Below are positions 42,508-52,084 of a stretch of DNA of 64,000 nucleotides, one piece after another. The notes beneath the pieces were generated by a model. It was not told the DNA's origin. It saw nothing but the letters and a program-made list of their open reading frames with translations, and ran no database searches. The DNA is taken from positions 62,001 through 126,000 of the forward strand of contig CAKULD010000003.1 of NCBI GenBank assembly GCA_934667065.1. The letters are read 5' to 3'. How positions within the stretch are numbered: position 1 is the stretch's first letter; each line of letters begins with the position of its first letter. The position numbers and the translations under genes are program-made. This stretch comes from an uncultured Collinsella sp. Lineage in GTDB: Bacteria; Actinomycetota; Coriobacteriia; Coriobacteriales; Coriobacteriaceae.

Positions 42508-43214
42508 TGCAAAAGGCTATCTATACCACCGTCGGGATCGACGAGCTCCTGTCGCATGTCCAGGCGCTCAAGGGCGTCGGCGCGCGCTTTGTGCAAATGC
42601 ACGCCGAGCGCAACGTCGACGACGGCTCGTATCGCTTGGTCTATACGTTTATCAACGTTCGCGCTGCTCAGGAACATATTGCGCAGGACGGCAGCTATGC
42701 GATTGAGAATCTGGTGGTCGAGGGTATCGACCGGTACCAAGAGATCCCGTCCATCAGCTCGTACTATCCGGCGGTGTTTCCGTTTGAGAACGAGGCACAC
42801 GACCTGTTTGGTCTTGCCATCACCGACATGCAGGTCGACTTTAACGGCTTTTTCTACCAGGTCTCGACTGCCGAGCCCATGAGCGTCATCACGCCCGAGG
42901 TGAAGGCCGCGCGCGAGAAGGCCATGAAGGTCCGAGCCGCCGCCGAGGCCAAGGCGCGCAAGGCCGCAGCTGAGAAGGCCGCTGCCGCTGCTGCTGCGGG
43001 GGAGGGTGCCGGCGATGCCGCGGGCACTGCTGCCGCCAAGCCCGCTGCGGCTGCCGGCTCCGATGCTCAGCATGACGATGCCGCCGCCAAGGCTGCACTC
43101 AAAGCCGCCGAGATGGAGGCAAAGCTTGCCGCCATGGATCCCGAGAAAGCGGCCAAGGTCCGCGCGGCGCTTGCCGCCAAGGCCGCCCGCGACAAGCAGA
43201 AAAAGGAGGCGTAA
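42507..43214 (+). CDS. echD: Ech-type hydrogenase NuoC-like (30-kDa) subunit with Ala/Lys tail
   Basis: A 235-residue peripheral subunit. Residues 1-130 are the NuoC/EchD fold (ISSYYPAVFPFENEAHDLFGLAI, with the E-A-H-D-L-F-G signature). Residues about 132-235 are an Ala/Lys/Glu-rich helix-prone tail (A-E-A-K-A-R-K-A-A-A-E-K and similar) not found in typical EchD, which is near 120-130 residues. It overlaps echC by one base and precedes echE by five bases. Confidence 0.9.
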   Translation: MQKAIYTTVGIDELLSHVQALKGVGARFVQMHAERNVDDGSYRLVYTFINVRAAQEHIAQDGSYAIENLVVEGIDRYQEIPSISSYYPAVFPFENEAHDLFGLAITDMQVDFNGFFYQVSTAEPMSVITPEVKAAREKAMKVRAAAEAKARKAAAEKAAAAAAAGEGAGDAAGTAAAKPAAAAGSDAQHDDAAAKAALKAAEMEAKLAAMDPEKAAKVRAALAAKAARDKQKKEA

Positions 43215-43219
43215 GGTCT

Positions 43220-44308
43220 ATGGCACATCGCTCCGTTATTCCGTTTGGCCCGCAGCACCCGGTGCTGCCCGAGCCGCTCCATCTGGATCTGGTACTCGAG
43301 GACGATTGCGTTATCGAAGCGATTCCTCAGATCGGTTTTGTGCACCGCGGACTCGAGAAGCTCACCGAAAAGCGCGATATGCACCAGTTTGGCTACATTG
43401 CCGAGCGCATCTGCGGCATTTGCGCCGTGGGCCACAGCTACGGCTATGCCAGCGCCTGCGAGCGCATGCTCGACATCGAGGTGCCCGGCCGCGTGCAGTA
43501 TATCCGTACCATTTTGCACGAGCTTTCGCGCATCCATTCGCATCTGCTGTGGCTGGGCCTGCTTGCCGATGCCTTTGGTTTTGAGGCGCTGTTCTATCGT
43601 TCGTGGACCCTGCGCGAGCAGATTCTTAAGATCTTCGAGAGCACCTGCGGCGGCCGCGTGATTCTGTCGATCAACGAGATCGGCGGCCTTAAGCACGACA
43701 TCGAGGACTCCGAGCTGGCGGGCATTGTCCAGACGCTCGATGCCATGCGCCCCGACTACGAGGCCCTGGTGCATACGTTTTTGGACGACGACAGCTGCGG
43801 CGAGCGCCTGCACGGCGTGGGCGTGATCAGTAAGAAGGACGCGCTGGATCTTTCGATGGTCGGCCCGTTTGGCCGTGCTTCGGGCGTGGATTACGACGTG
43901 CGTATGTTTGGCGACGGTGCCTATGCAGACCTGGCCGCTTTTGAGCCGATTGTTGCTACCGACGGCGACTGCTATGCCCGCTGCCAGGTGCGTTGCGCTG
44001 AGGTCACGCAGGCCATGGACATTATCAAGGAGCTTGTGGGCAAGATTCCGCACGACGGCATCGGCGGGCGCACCAAGCTCACGCCGGCTGACGGCGCGCG
44101 CGGCGAGGTTGTGATTGAGCAGCCGCGCGGCGAGGCGTACTACTATGTGCGCGGCAACGGCACCAAGAACCTGGATCGCTTCCGTGTGCGCACGCCGACA
44201 TCGCAAAACCTGGCGGGTCTGACGCATGCGCTGCAGGGCGTGCTTATTACCAACGTGCCCATGATTATCCTGACCATCGACCCCTGCATTAGCTGCACGG
44301 AAAGGTAG
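43220..44308 (+). CDS. echE: Ech-type NiFe hydrogenase large subunit (NuoD-like)
   Basis: The 362-residue catalytic subunit binding the NiFe centre. Both Cys pairs are intact: R-I-C-G-I-C-A-V-G-H-S (L1, about residue 63) and D-P-C-I-S-C-T-E-R near the C-terminus (L2). The remainder resembles NuoD/HycE (G-P-Q-H-P-V-L, V-H-R-G-L-E-K, R-T-I-L-H-E-L-S-R-I-H-S-H-L). The C-terminus lies just past the L2 motif; whether a maturation peptide is removed cannot be told. No hyp maturation or specific protease gene lies in the window. Confidence 0.95.
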   Translation: MAHRSVIPFGPQHPVLPEPLHLDLVLEDDCVIEAIPQIGFVHRGLEKLTEKRDMHQFGYIAERICGICAVGHSYGYASACERMLDIEVPGRVQYIRTILHELSRIHSHLLWLGLLADAFGFEALFYRSWTLREQILKIFESTCGGRVILSINEIGGLKHDIEDSELAGIVQTLDAMRPDYEALVHTFLDDDSCGERLHGVGVISKKDALDLSMVGPFGRASGVDYDVRMFGDGAYADLAAFEPIVATDGDCYARCQVRCAEVTQAMDIIKELVGKIPHDGIGGRTKLTPADGARGEVVIEQPRGEAYYYVRGNGTKNLDRFRVRTPTSQNLAGLTHALQGVLITNVPMIILTIDPCISCTER

Positions 44309-44315
44309 GCGCGGC

Positions 44316-44657
44316 ATGAGTTTACTGACATTTGCCAAGACGGCCTTGGGTTCTATGGTCAAGCAACCGGTCACGGTGTGCTATCCGCAGGAGGAGCTGG
44401 CGGCGCCCGAGCGCCTGCGCGGGCACATCGTTAACGACATGGACGCGTGCATCTGTTGCGGCATGTGCGCGCGCCGCTGCCCGGCGGGCGCGCTCGCGGT
44501 TGATCGCAAGGGCGGTACCTGGTCGATTGACCCGTACGCTTGCGTGGTGTGCGGCGAGTGCATCGAAAGCTGTCCCAAGAACTGCCTGACTATGGATACC
44601 GCCCGCACCCCAGTCGCGGCAGACAAGACGCCCACGGTAGAAACCAAGCCGGAATAG
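44316..44657 (+). CDS. echF: Ech-type hydrogenase ferredoxin-like subunit
   Basis: A 113-residue polyferredoxin with two 4Fe-4S motifs: C-I-C-C-G-M-C-A-R-R-C-P and C-V-V-C-G-E-C-I-E-S-C-P. It links soluble ferredoxin to the small subunit and is the last gene of the operon. The start is ATG 44316, seven bases after the echE stop. The last 20 residues are Thr/Pro/Lys-rich and appear disordered. Confidence 0.94.
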   Translation: MSLLTFAKTALGSMVKQPVTVCYPQEELAAPERLRGHIVNDMDACICCGMCARRCPAGALAVDRKGGTWSIDPYACVVCGECIESCPKNCLTMDTARTPVAADKTPTVETKPE

Positions 44658-44678
44658 CGCTGGGATAGAGCTGGAATA

Positions 44679-44712
44679 GGGGCCGGCGGGGCAAAAATGC
44701 CCCGCCGGCCCC
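44679..44712 (+). terminator. Strong GC hairpin after echF
   Basis: A perfect 14-bp stem (GGGGCCGGCGGGGC / GCCCCGCCGGCCCC) with a six-base loop. No T run follows, so it may stabilise the mRNA 3' end rather than terminate. Confidence 0.7.
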
Positions 44713-44741
44713 GCGCGTGAACGCGCGGTTAAGCCGCCGCG

Positions 44742-44900
44742 AACAAAACTATGCCGGTTTACTACGACAAATCGCCAACCTCCAACCACACCGCGCGCGG
44801 CAAAAATAAAACCGCAGGTAGACAGCTTGCGTCTTTGCGAAAAAAGCGGGTGTGGTTGGGGATTCCGTTTTCATCGTAGTAAACCGGCATAGTTCTGAAA
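44742..44900 (+). repeat. Palindromic element, family A (copy A2)
   Basis: Outer arms 44742-44768 and 44874-44900 share CTATGCCGGTTTACTACGA; middle arms CTCCAACCACACC / GGTGTGGTTGGGG; inner part AAAACCGCAGGTAGAC with only partial complement. The tail AGTTCTGAAATGGCACC is right of the element. Same orientation as family consensus; A1 is reversed. Confidence 0.87.
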
Positions 44901-44989
44901 TGGCACCGTATCAGTAACAGCCTCTGATCCCCCGGAAACGGAGGAAAACGGATCATTTTGGCCTCGCGAGGGCTGCCGCGCGACCCGTC

Positions 44990-45151
44990 TGCCACGAAAT
45001 GGGCCCATCTACTACGTTTGGGTGGCTACCCTCAACCACGGCGAAAAACGCGAAAAGAAAACCGCAGGTAGAACGCCTGCGGTTTTTCATGAAACGCGGG
45101 TATGGTCGGGGGTATTGGGTCAAAGGTAGTAGATGGGCCGGTTTCGTGGCA
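44990..45151. repeat. Palindromic element, family B (copy B2)
   Basis: Outer arms 44990-45020 and 45121-45151 share TGCCACGAAA and CCCATCTACTAC; inner hairpin ACCGCAGG-TAGAACG-CCTGCGGT with A/T flanks at about 45057-45087. The spacer between A2 and B2 (44901-44989) carries GATCCCCCGG, ACGGAGGAAAACGGATC and TTTTGGCC. A second spacer copy follows B2 (45164-45200). No gene lies in 44713-45376. Confidence 0.87.
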
Positions 45152-45244
45152 GGCGCCACCAACCGATCCCCCGGGGACGGAAGAAAACGGGCAATCATGG
45201 CTCGTAAATCTCGAGTCGCACCCGTTTTCCTGCGAAAACTCTCG

Positions 45245-45324
45245 TGTCTCAACTTTGGTGAGACATTTGTCTCACGCCCAAAACTGAATCTGGAACGTGT
45301 GTCACCTGCCCTAACTGTGTCTCA
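45245..45324 (+). promoter_or_regulatory. Cluster of TGTCTCA sites with one 18-bp perfect palindrome
   Basis: GTGAGACATTTGTCTCAC at 45258-45275 is a perfect dyad. The same half-site TGTCTCA occurs in direct orientation at 45245-45251 and 45318-45324. The cluster lies 50-130 bases before the pilin gene start, where an operator would be expected. The cognate regulator is unknown. Confidence 0.5.
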
Positions 45325-45376
45325 TTTCGTAACTTTAGGCTGATGCAAGGTCTGATCCTGCGAGAAGGGAGACACG

Positions 45377-48300
45377 ATGGGTAAGTACACGAGGGGTCTC
45401 TTGGCGGTGATACTTGCCGTAGTGCTGGTGTTGCCAGCCGCAGCATTCGCCATGCTGCCCGAGGCCAACGCCAGGTCCAGCACCGGAATGGACGGACCGA
45501 CAGTAAGCGGAACGGTCGTCGATCCCGACACCACCGGACGCTGGGAAATCTGGGCGGCAGGCCACAGCGGTAATAAAACAACGACCCAAAACGTCGGCCG
45601 AATCTGGACCGACAAGACGGTCAAGGCAACCGGAAAAGACGAAGCGTCAGACTTTTTGACTACGCTTTCGGCGATGTCCTCGACGTCTAATTCAACCGTG
45701 ACGGTTACCACGCCGCTTGACATCGTGATGGTGCTGGATGCCTCCGGTTCGATGAGTGATCCTATGGGCGGAGGTGACGAGACCAAGCGCATCGACGCGC
45801 TGAAGAACGCTGCGAATAGCTTTATTGATACCATCGCCAAGCAAAACGAGGGTATCGAGGGCGTCGATAGGCAGCATAGGGTTGCCATTGTCAAGTTTGC
45901 AGGTGATAAGACCGATAAAATCGGCAATGACCAGTACAAGCAGGGGCAATTTTGGTACAACAACTCGCAGGTAGTGGAGGGCCTGACCGATTGTTCCGGC
46001 GGCAAGGCAACCAATCTCAAGAATAAAATTGCTGGAATCAAACCTGCCGGCGCCACGCGTGCCGACTATGGTCTGGAACTGGCCGGGGATATCACTTCTG
46101 GCCGCGAAGACGCCAAGAAGATTGTTGTGTTCTTTACCGACGGCAAGCCAACGAGCTTCAGCGAGTTTGATTCTGACGTCGCCAATGCTGCCGTGACGGC
46201 TGCCAAGAAGATGAAGGACGGCAAGGCCACCGTTTATACCATCGGCATCTTTAGTGGAGCGGATCCCACTGCCGACCCTTCGAAAAAGGGAACGAGTGAC
46301 GTCAACAAGTTCATGCACGCCGTGTCGAGTAACTATCCCAGCGCCACGTCGTATACGAGCGATCAGCTTGGTACGAGTGCGGAGAACTCAGACTTCTACA
46401 AGTCGGCGACCAATGCCGACGAGCTCAAGAAGGTCTTTGACGACATCTCAAAGGCCATCACATCGGAGCCGCCCCATCCAACCAAAATTGATAAGGGCTA
46501 CGACGCGACCAAGTCCGGCTACATCACGTTTACCGATGAGCTGGGCGACTTTATGCAGGTCGACGGATTTACCGAAGTCGTCATCAACGGCACGTCGTTT
46601 ACCAAGCCGAACAAGATGGTCAACAAAGAAACCAATACCGACACGTACGAGTTCGCCGGCAAGGCAAAAGACCTGCTCATCACCGTGCAGCGCGCCGACG
46701 ATAAAAATCCCCGAAAGGGCGATGTTGTAACGGTCAGCATCCCCGCATCGTTGATTCCGCTGAGCCACTTTAAGACCGTAGACGGCAAGCTTTCGGTCGA
46801 CAGCGCTCAGCCTATCCGCGTGAAGTACGCCTCGAGTGTGAAGAGCGCTGCGCTCGACAACCTGTTTACGCCCGAGAAGGTAACGGGGCTCAAGGACTAC
46901 ATCGAGCATAATACGACCATCGTCGATGGCACCGAGACCGTGAATTTCTACGCGAACAAGTGGAGCGGTGGTGCGTTGGGTGATACGGTTGCGACCTTTG
47001 AGCCGGCCGACACCAACCGCTACTACTACTTCCAGAAGCAGACGCCCATTTACACGGATGAGGAATGCACGAAGCCGGCAAAGGGCTCTCTGACTGCTGA
47101 CGGTAAGTATTACTACAAGGATGAGTTTGAGGAGCAGGGCGAGAACGACGAGGCCAAGCCCGCCACCGACGTCATCGAATTTATCGGCGGCGACGCCGCG
47201 AAGTTCGACGGCGCGATTGTTCCCGATGAGAACGGTAACTTGGTGTTTACTGTGGGAACCGCACGCCTGGCCTTTATCGATGAGCTCCACACCACTAAGG
47301 AGAGCGTGGGCGGCAACAACACCCATACCGCCTCCGACGTTCTCAATCCCAAGTGGAACAACACGTCCGCCAAGGCGACCGCGACGCATGTCAATTCCTA
47401 CCTGGGCAACAACGGCAAGATCAGCTTTGCGTACAACATAACGCCGGCAACGGTGAATACCAAGGCCGACTTTGGTCTGACCAAGGTGCTCGAAGGCCGC
47501 AACTGGACGAATGAGGACACGTTTGAGTTTGGTCTGACGTCCGAGAACGACGCCCCGATGCCCGAGTCCGCGACTACGGCTGTGTTTGCGTCCGTGACCA
47601 AAGACGATCTGAATGACAAGGGCAAGGCGGCCATTAACTTCGGTACGATCGAATACACCGCACCTGGAACGTATGTCTACAAGGTCAGCGAGAAGAACGC
47701 TGGGACCACGGTTGACGGCGTTGCCTACAGCAAGAACGTCGCGGAGATCACCGTGACGGTGACGCCCAACAAGAAGGGCGAGCTCAGCGCTGACGTGAAG
47801 GTGACTTGGAGCGAAGCAGACGAGAACGAGTTCAAGAACGTTTACACTGCGGAGCCTGTTGAGTCCAGCGTTACCGACAAGATTGACGTGACCAAGTCCC
47901 TGACCGGGCGCGATCTTGCGGCCGGCGAGTTCAGCTTTGAGCTGCTCGAAGTCGTGGACAAGGAAGATAAACCTGTCGAGACCGTTACAAACGACGCCAG
48001 CGGCAAGGTGGCGTTCAAGGCCATCAAGTACACCGAGATCGGTCAGCACACCTACAAACTGCACGAGGTTCAGGGTAACGCCGGCGGCATCACCTACGAT
48101 GACACGACCTACATTATCGTGACGACCATCAGCGATAACGGCAAGGGCCAGCTGGTTGCCACGCACGAGCTGAAGGATGCCAAGGATCCCAAGAACATCG
48201 AGTTCAAGAATGCCTACACCACGAATGCCGCCGAGGCATCGCTTGCGGGCAAGAAGAATCTGCAGGTTCCCGATGGCCTGACCCCGGCCGACATCACCGG

Positions 48301-51300
48301 CAAGTTTACCTTTACCGTGACCGGCGAAGAGGGCGCGCCTATGCCTGCGAGCACGAGCGTGCACAACGACGCGGCCGGCAAGGTCGACTTTGGCAAGATC
48401 ACCTTTACGCTCGACGACCTTAACAAGGCTCTGGTCGATAAGCCCGAGAAGCGCGAGCATACCTTTACCTACACCGTGACCGAGTCCGGCGAGGTGGCTG
48501 GCGTGACTAACGACGCTAAGTCTTCGCGCACTGTTTCCTTCACCGTGACCGATGACGGCAAGGGCAATCTGAAGGTTTCCCGCAAGCCGGACGGCAACGC
48601 GGCCTTCACGTTCACCAATACCTATAGCGTGACGCCTGTCGAGACGCGCGTCACCGACGAAATCACCGCGACCAAGCGCCTGACCGGGCGCGACCTCAAG
48701 GACGGCGAGTTTGGCTTTGAGCTCGTCAAGGGCGAGGGCAAGGACGCCCAGGTTGTTGCTACCGGCACCAACGACGCCAGCGGCAAGATCACGATGAGTC
48801 CCATCGAATACGACAAGCCCGGCACGCACACCTACACGCTGCGCGAGGCCAAGGGCGGAACCACCAGCAAGGGCATTACCTACAGCGATGCCAAGTACAC
48901 CATCGAGACCATCATCACGGACAACGGCGACGGCACGCTCGAGGCAAAGCATGTCCTGAAGAGCGACAAGCCTGCGACCTTCGAGAACTCCTACAGCGTG
49001 GCCCCGACCGATGCGGACCTCGACTTTGGCCTGAGCAAGGCCATCGACGGCCGCGAGTGGACGGACGGGGACGAGTTCAGCTTTACCATCACCGCCCCCG
49101 AGGGCACCCCGCTGCCCGATCCCGCAACCGTAACCGTGAGCATGAAGGACGCGGAGGACGGCATCGCCGCCATCAAGTTCGGCAAGATTCACTACACGGC
49201 TGCCGGAACCTACAAGTACGAGATCCGCGAAAACGCGGGTAGCACGGTCGGCATGACGTATGACACCCATGTCGCGACCGCCGAAGTGACCGTGACCGAG
49301 AACGGCGAGGGCAACCTGACCGCCAACGTCACCAAGAAGGAAAACGGACGCTTTACCAACACGTATCGCACTGAGCTCAGCTACACTGCGGCCGGCGGTC
49401 TGTGGCTCAGCAAGTATCTGGACGGTCGCCCCATGACGGAGGGCCAGTTCACCTTTACCGTGACACCTGCTGACGACGATTCGGCTAGCGCGCTCGGTCT
49501 GCTGCCCGGAGCGAACAGCTTCAAGTCCCCTGCTGCGGCAGAGGCAACGGTCGGCCTGATCGACATCCTGGCTGGTCATGAGGTTACATTTACGCAGGCT
49601 CACGCCGGTAAGACCTTTACGTACACCGTGGCCGAGAAGAACGACCGCCAGCCCGGTTACACCTACGATGACGCCGTCCGTACCGTGACGATCGCTATTG
49701 CCGATGACGGCGCCGGTACGCTTACTGCCACGACGACCGTCTCCGGTGGTCCCGAGGGCACGCATGAGACGGTCCACAAGAGCGGCGAAAACAAGGTCGA
49801 GAAGGCCCTCGTGCCGTTCCACAACAGCTACAGCGCTACGACCAACACGTCTGGTGGAACCGCTGCTCAGGTTGTCGCCACCAAGACCCTGACCGGTCGC
49901 CCGATGGTCGACGGCGAGTTCTGGTTTGGTATCGCCTATCAGGGCGAGCTTGTGGAATACAAAAACCTCAAGCCCAACATCGGCGGGCATGTGAGCTTTG
50001 ATCTGCTGCACTACGACACTAAGATGCTTGCTAATCTTACGGCGGCTGGGCTTGCCCATCGTACCGATAAGGACGGCAAGCTTGCTTGGACCATTAACTA
50101 CACAGCCTACGAAGATTTATTCGGGCTGCCGAATGGCGTTTCCGCTACAACGTGGAACTTTGGCTTTAAGGTTATCGTCGTCGATAACGGTGACGGTACC
50201 CTGACGGCAACGGTCGACTACGGTGGCGTTGAACCCTTGTTCGAGAACGTCTACGGCGCCGAGGCCGTGGATGCCGCGCTTACCGGCTCCAAGAAGCTCC
50301 AGGCTGCCGAGGGCCTGACTCCGTCCGACATCGCGAGTAAGTTCACCTTTACCGTGACCGCCGACGAGGCAGGCGCCCCGATGCCCGAGCGCACGACCGC
50401 AACCAACGACACGGCCGGCAACGTGGACTTTGGCAAGATCCACTTTACGCTCGAGGACCTCAACCGCGCCCTGGGCGAGACGGACGATGCGACCGACAAG
50501 ACCGAGGCAGACGAAGCTAACGCTGACGAGGCGGAGGCAGGCGAGGCAGAGGTTGACGCCGACGCTGCCGACGCTGACGAGTCCAACGACGAGTCCGAGC
50601 CCGCAGCCCCCACCGCTTCGCGCTCGCACACCTTCACCTACACGGTGACCGAGTCCGGTAGCGCCCCTGGCGTGACCAACGATACCAACGCCACGCGCAA
50701 GGTCTCCTACACCGTGACTGATGACGGTGCCGGACACCTGAGCGTCAAGCGCGAAGGCGGCGACGGTGCGGACTTCACGTTCACCAACACCTACGGCGTG
50801 ACGCCTACCGATTCGTCCGTGACCGATCAGGTCAAGACGGTCAAGCGTCTGACCGGACGCGACCTTGCAGCCGGCGAGTTCACGTTTGAGCTGCTCGAGG
50901 ACGGCGTGGTTGTCGCAAGCGGCACCAACGACGCCAACGGCACCGTGACGCTGGACCCGATCCGCTACGAGGCACCCGGCACGCACACGTACACGCTGCG
51001 CGAGGCTTGCCCCAACGCGCTCGGCACGTACAAGAGCGTCACCTATGACGGCGCGACCTACACCGTCGTGACCACCGTCTCCGACAACGGCGACGGCACG
51101 CTGACCGCGACGCACAAGCTCGAGGGAACCACCGAGTCCGCTGGCTTTACCAACAAGTATCACGCCATGCCCACGCAGGTCTCCATCGGCGCGATCAAGG
51201 TGCTCGAGGGACGCGAGCTCAAGAAGGACGAGTTTGGCTTTAAGCTCGTTGGCGAGGACATCGAGTCCACCGTCACCAACGATGCCGACGGCAAGATCAG

Positions 51301-51694
51301 CTTCGACAAGTTCGAGTACAGCGAGCCCGGTACGTACGTCTACACCATCAGCGAGGTCAAGGGCGACGAGGCCGGCATGACCTACGACAAGTCCGTCTTT
51401 ACCGCGACCGTCAACGTGGTTGATGACGGCGAGGGCAACCTCAAGGCGAGCGTCGCCTACGCCAAGGGCGACAAGAGCGTCGAGGGTATCGTGTTCAACA
51501 ACACGTACAAGAAGCCCGAGACGCCCGTGCCGACGCCCGACCCCGGTACGTCCAAGACCGTGACGAACATCGTCAAGACGGTCAAGGGCTATCTGCCTAC
51601 CACGGGTGACCAGCAGGCAGCCGCGCTGCTCATGGCGTTTGTCATCGCCATGACAGGCGTCGGAGCCCTGGTCTGGGGTATCCGTAAGCGCTAG
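45377..51694 (+). CDS. LPXTG-anchored vWA / isopeptide-domain pilin-type adhesin
   Basis: A 2,105-residue surface protein. A signal peptide spans residues 1-27 (MGKYTRGLLAVILAVVLVLP). A von Willebrand A domain at about 115-370 has the MIDAS motif D121-A-S-G-S125 and FFTDGKPTS. From about 699 to 2060 there are ten FctA/Spy0128-type repeats; each begins with a K-x-L-x-G-R or similar lysine segment and ends with (F)-x-N-x-Y, as expected for Lys-Asn isopeptide bonds. Repeat 8 carries an acidic insert near 1705-1745 (D/E/A-rich). A Pro/Thr linker leads to LPTTG at 2073-2077, a hydrophobic helix, and G-I-R-K-R. ATG at 45377 follows GGGAG. No sortase gene is in the window. It stands as a single gene bracketed by A/B repeat blocks. 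Confidence 0.93.
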   Translation: MGKYTRGLLAVILAVVLVLPAAAFAMLPEANARSSTGMDGPTVSGTVVDPDTTGRWEIWAAGHSGNKTTTQNVGRIWTDKTVKATGKDEASDFLTTLSAMSSTSNSTVTVTTPLDIVMVLDASGSMSDPMGGGDETKRIDALKNAANSFIDTIAKQNEGIEGVDRQHRVAIVKFAGDKTDKIGNDQYKQGQFWYNNSQVVEGLTDCSGGKATNLKNKIAGIKPAGATRADYGLELAGDITSGREDAKKIVVFFTDGKPTSFSEFDSDVANAAVTAAKKMKDGKATVYTIGIFSGADPTADPSKKGTSDVNKFMHAVSSNYPSATSYTSDQLGTSAENSDFYKSATNADELKKVFDDISKAITSEPPHPTKIDKGYDATKSGYITFTDELGDFMQVDGFTEVVINGTSFTKPNKMVNKETNTDTYEFAGKAKDLLITVQRADDKNPRKGDVVTVSIPASLIPLSHFKTVDGKLSVDSAQPIRVKYASSVKSAALDNLFTPEKVTGLKDYIEHNTTIVDGTETVNFYANKWSGGALGDTVATFEPADTNRYYYFQKQTPIYTDEECTKPAKGSLTADGKYYYKDEFEEQGENDEAKPATDVIEFIGGDAAKFDGAIVPDENGNLVFTVGTARLAFIDELHTTKESVGGNNTHTASDVLNPKWNNTSAKATATHVNSYLGNNGKISFAYNITPATVNTKADFGLTKVLEGRNWTNEDTFEFGLTSENDAPMPESATTAVFASVTKDDLNDKGKAAINFGTIEYTAPGTYVYKVSEKNAGTTVDGVAYSKNVAEITVTVTPNKKGELSADVKVTWSEADENEFKNVYTAEPVESSVTDKIDVTKSLTGRDLAAGEFSFELLEVVDKEDKPVETVTNDASGKVAFKAIKYTEIGQHTYKLHEVQGNAGGITYDDTTYIIVTTISDNGKGQLVATHELKDAKDPKNIEFKNAYTTNAAEASLAGKKNLQVPDGLTPADITGKFTFTVTGEEGAPMPASTSVHNDAAGKVDFGKITFTLDDLNKALVDKPEKREHTFTYTVTESGEVAGVTNDAKSSRTVSFTVTDDGKGNLKVSRKPDGNAAFTFTNTYSVTPVETRVTDEITATKRLTGRDLKDGEFGFELVKGEGKDAQVVATGTNDASGKITMSPIEYDKPGTHTYTLREAKGGTTSKGITYSDAKYTIETIITDNGDGTLEAKHVLKSDKPATFENSYSVAPTDADLDFGLSKAIDGREWTDGDEFSFTITAPEGTPLPDPATVTVSMKDAEDGIAAIKFGKIHYTAAGTYKYEIRENAGSTVGMTYDTHVATAEVTVTENGEGNLTANVTKKENGRFTNTYRTELSYTAAGGLWLSKYLDGRPMTEGQFTFTVTPADDDSASALGLLPGANSFKSPAAAEATVGLIDILAGHEVTFTQAHAGKTFTYTVAEKNDRQPGYTYDDAVRTVTIAIADDGAGTLTATTTVSGGPEGTHETVHKSGENKVEKALVPFHNSYSATTNTSGGTAAQVVATKTLTGRPMVDGEFWFGIAYQGELVEYKNLKPNIGGHVSFDLLHYDTKMLANLTAAGLAHRTDKDGKLAWTINYTAYEDLFGLPNGVSATTWNFGFKVIVVDNGDGTLTATVDYGGVEPLFENVYGAEAVDAALTGSKKLQAAEGLTPSDIASKFTFTVTADEAGAPMPERTTATNDTAGNVDFGKIHFTLEDLNRALGETDDATDKTEADEANADEAEAGEAEVDADAADADESNDESEPAAPTASRSHTFTYTVTESGSAPGVTNDTNATRKVSYTVTDDGAGHLSVKREGGDGADFTFTNTYGVTPTDSSVTDQVKTVKRLTGRDLAAGEFTFELLEDGVVVASGTNDANGTVTLDPIRYEAPGTHTYTLREACPNALGTYKSVTYDGATYTVVTTVSDNGDGTLTATHKLEGTTESAGFTNKYHAMPTQVSIGAIKVLEGRELKKDEFGFKLVGEDIESTVTNDADGKISFDKFEYSEPGTYVYTISEVKGDEAGMTYDKSVFTATVNVVDDGEGNLKASVAYAKGDKSVEGIVFNNTYKKPETPVPTPDPGTSKTVTNIVKTVKGYLPTTGDQQAAALLMAFVIAMTGVGALVWGIRKR

Positions 51695-51772
51695 GCACGT
51701 CGACGGAGCCTGGGGCCAAAAGGCCCCGGGCCGCTGGCGGGGAGCCAAAACATAGCCCCCACCCCACCCCCA

Positions 51773-51814
51773 GCCGCCACGGAGGCATCTCCCTCCTCCG
51801 TGGCGGCACTTTTG
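51773..51814 (+). terminator. Terminator after the pilin gene
   Basis: GCCGCCACGGAGG / CCTCCGTGGCGGC stem, then ACTTTT. A smaller GGGGCC / GGCCCC hairpin precedes it at 51714-51730. Confidence 0.85.
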
Positions 51815-51834
51815 TGCGCGGGAGAGGAGGGCTC

Positions 51835-51994
51835 GCCACGAAATCGGCCCATCTACTACGTTTAACTGCTTGCCCCCAACCATGCCGAAAAACGCAAAAG
51901 CAAAACCGCAGGTAGAACGCCTGCGGTTTTGCTCAAAACGAGGGTATGGTTGGGGGTATCGACCCAAACGTAGTAGATGGGCCGGTTTCGTGGC
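51835..51994. repeat. Palindromic element, family B (copy B3)
   Basis: Outer arms share GCCACGAAA and CGGCCCATCTACTACGTTT; middle arms CCCCCAACCATGCC / GGTATGGTTGGGGG; inner hairpin ACCGCAGG-TAGAACG-CCTGCGGT as in B2. The spacer 51995-52084 holds GATCCCCCACGG and ATGGAGGAAAATGGATC. Region 51695-52268 contains only terminator and repeats. Confidence 0.88.
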
Positions 51995-52084
51995 AGGCGC
52001 TGCTGGCGATCCCCCACGGATGGAGGAAAATGGATCTTTTTGGCTTTGCGCGGCCTGCGACAGTGCTTGTGCGGGGTCGTCCGA

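Noticed and set aside
46448..50059. Long open frame (1,203 residues) antisense to the pilin gene
   Set aside because: Repetitive high-GC coding on the plus strand opens the opposite frame; no protein family, and the plus frame has clear domains.
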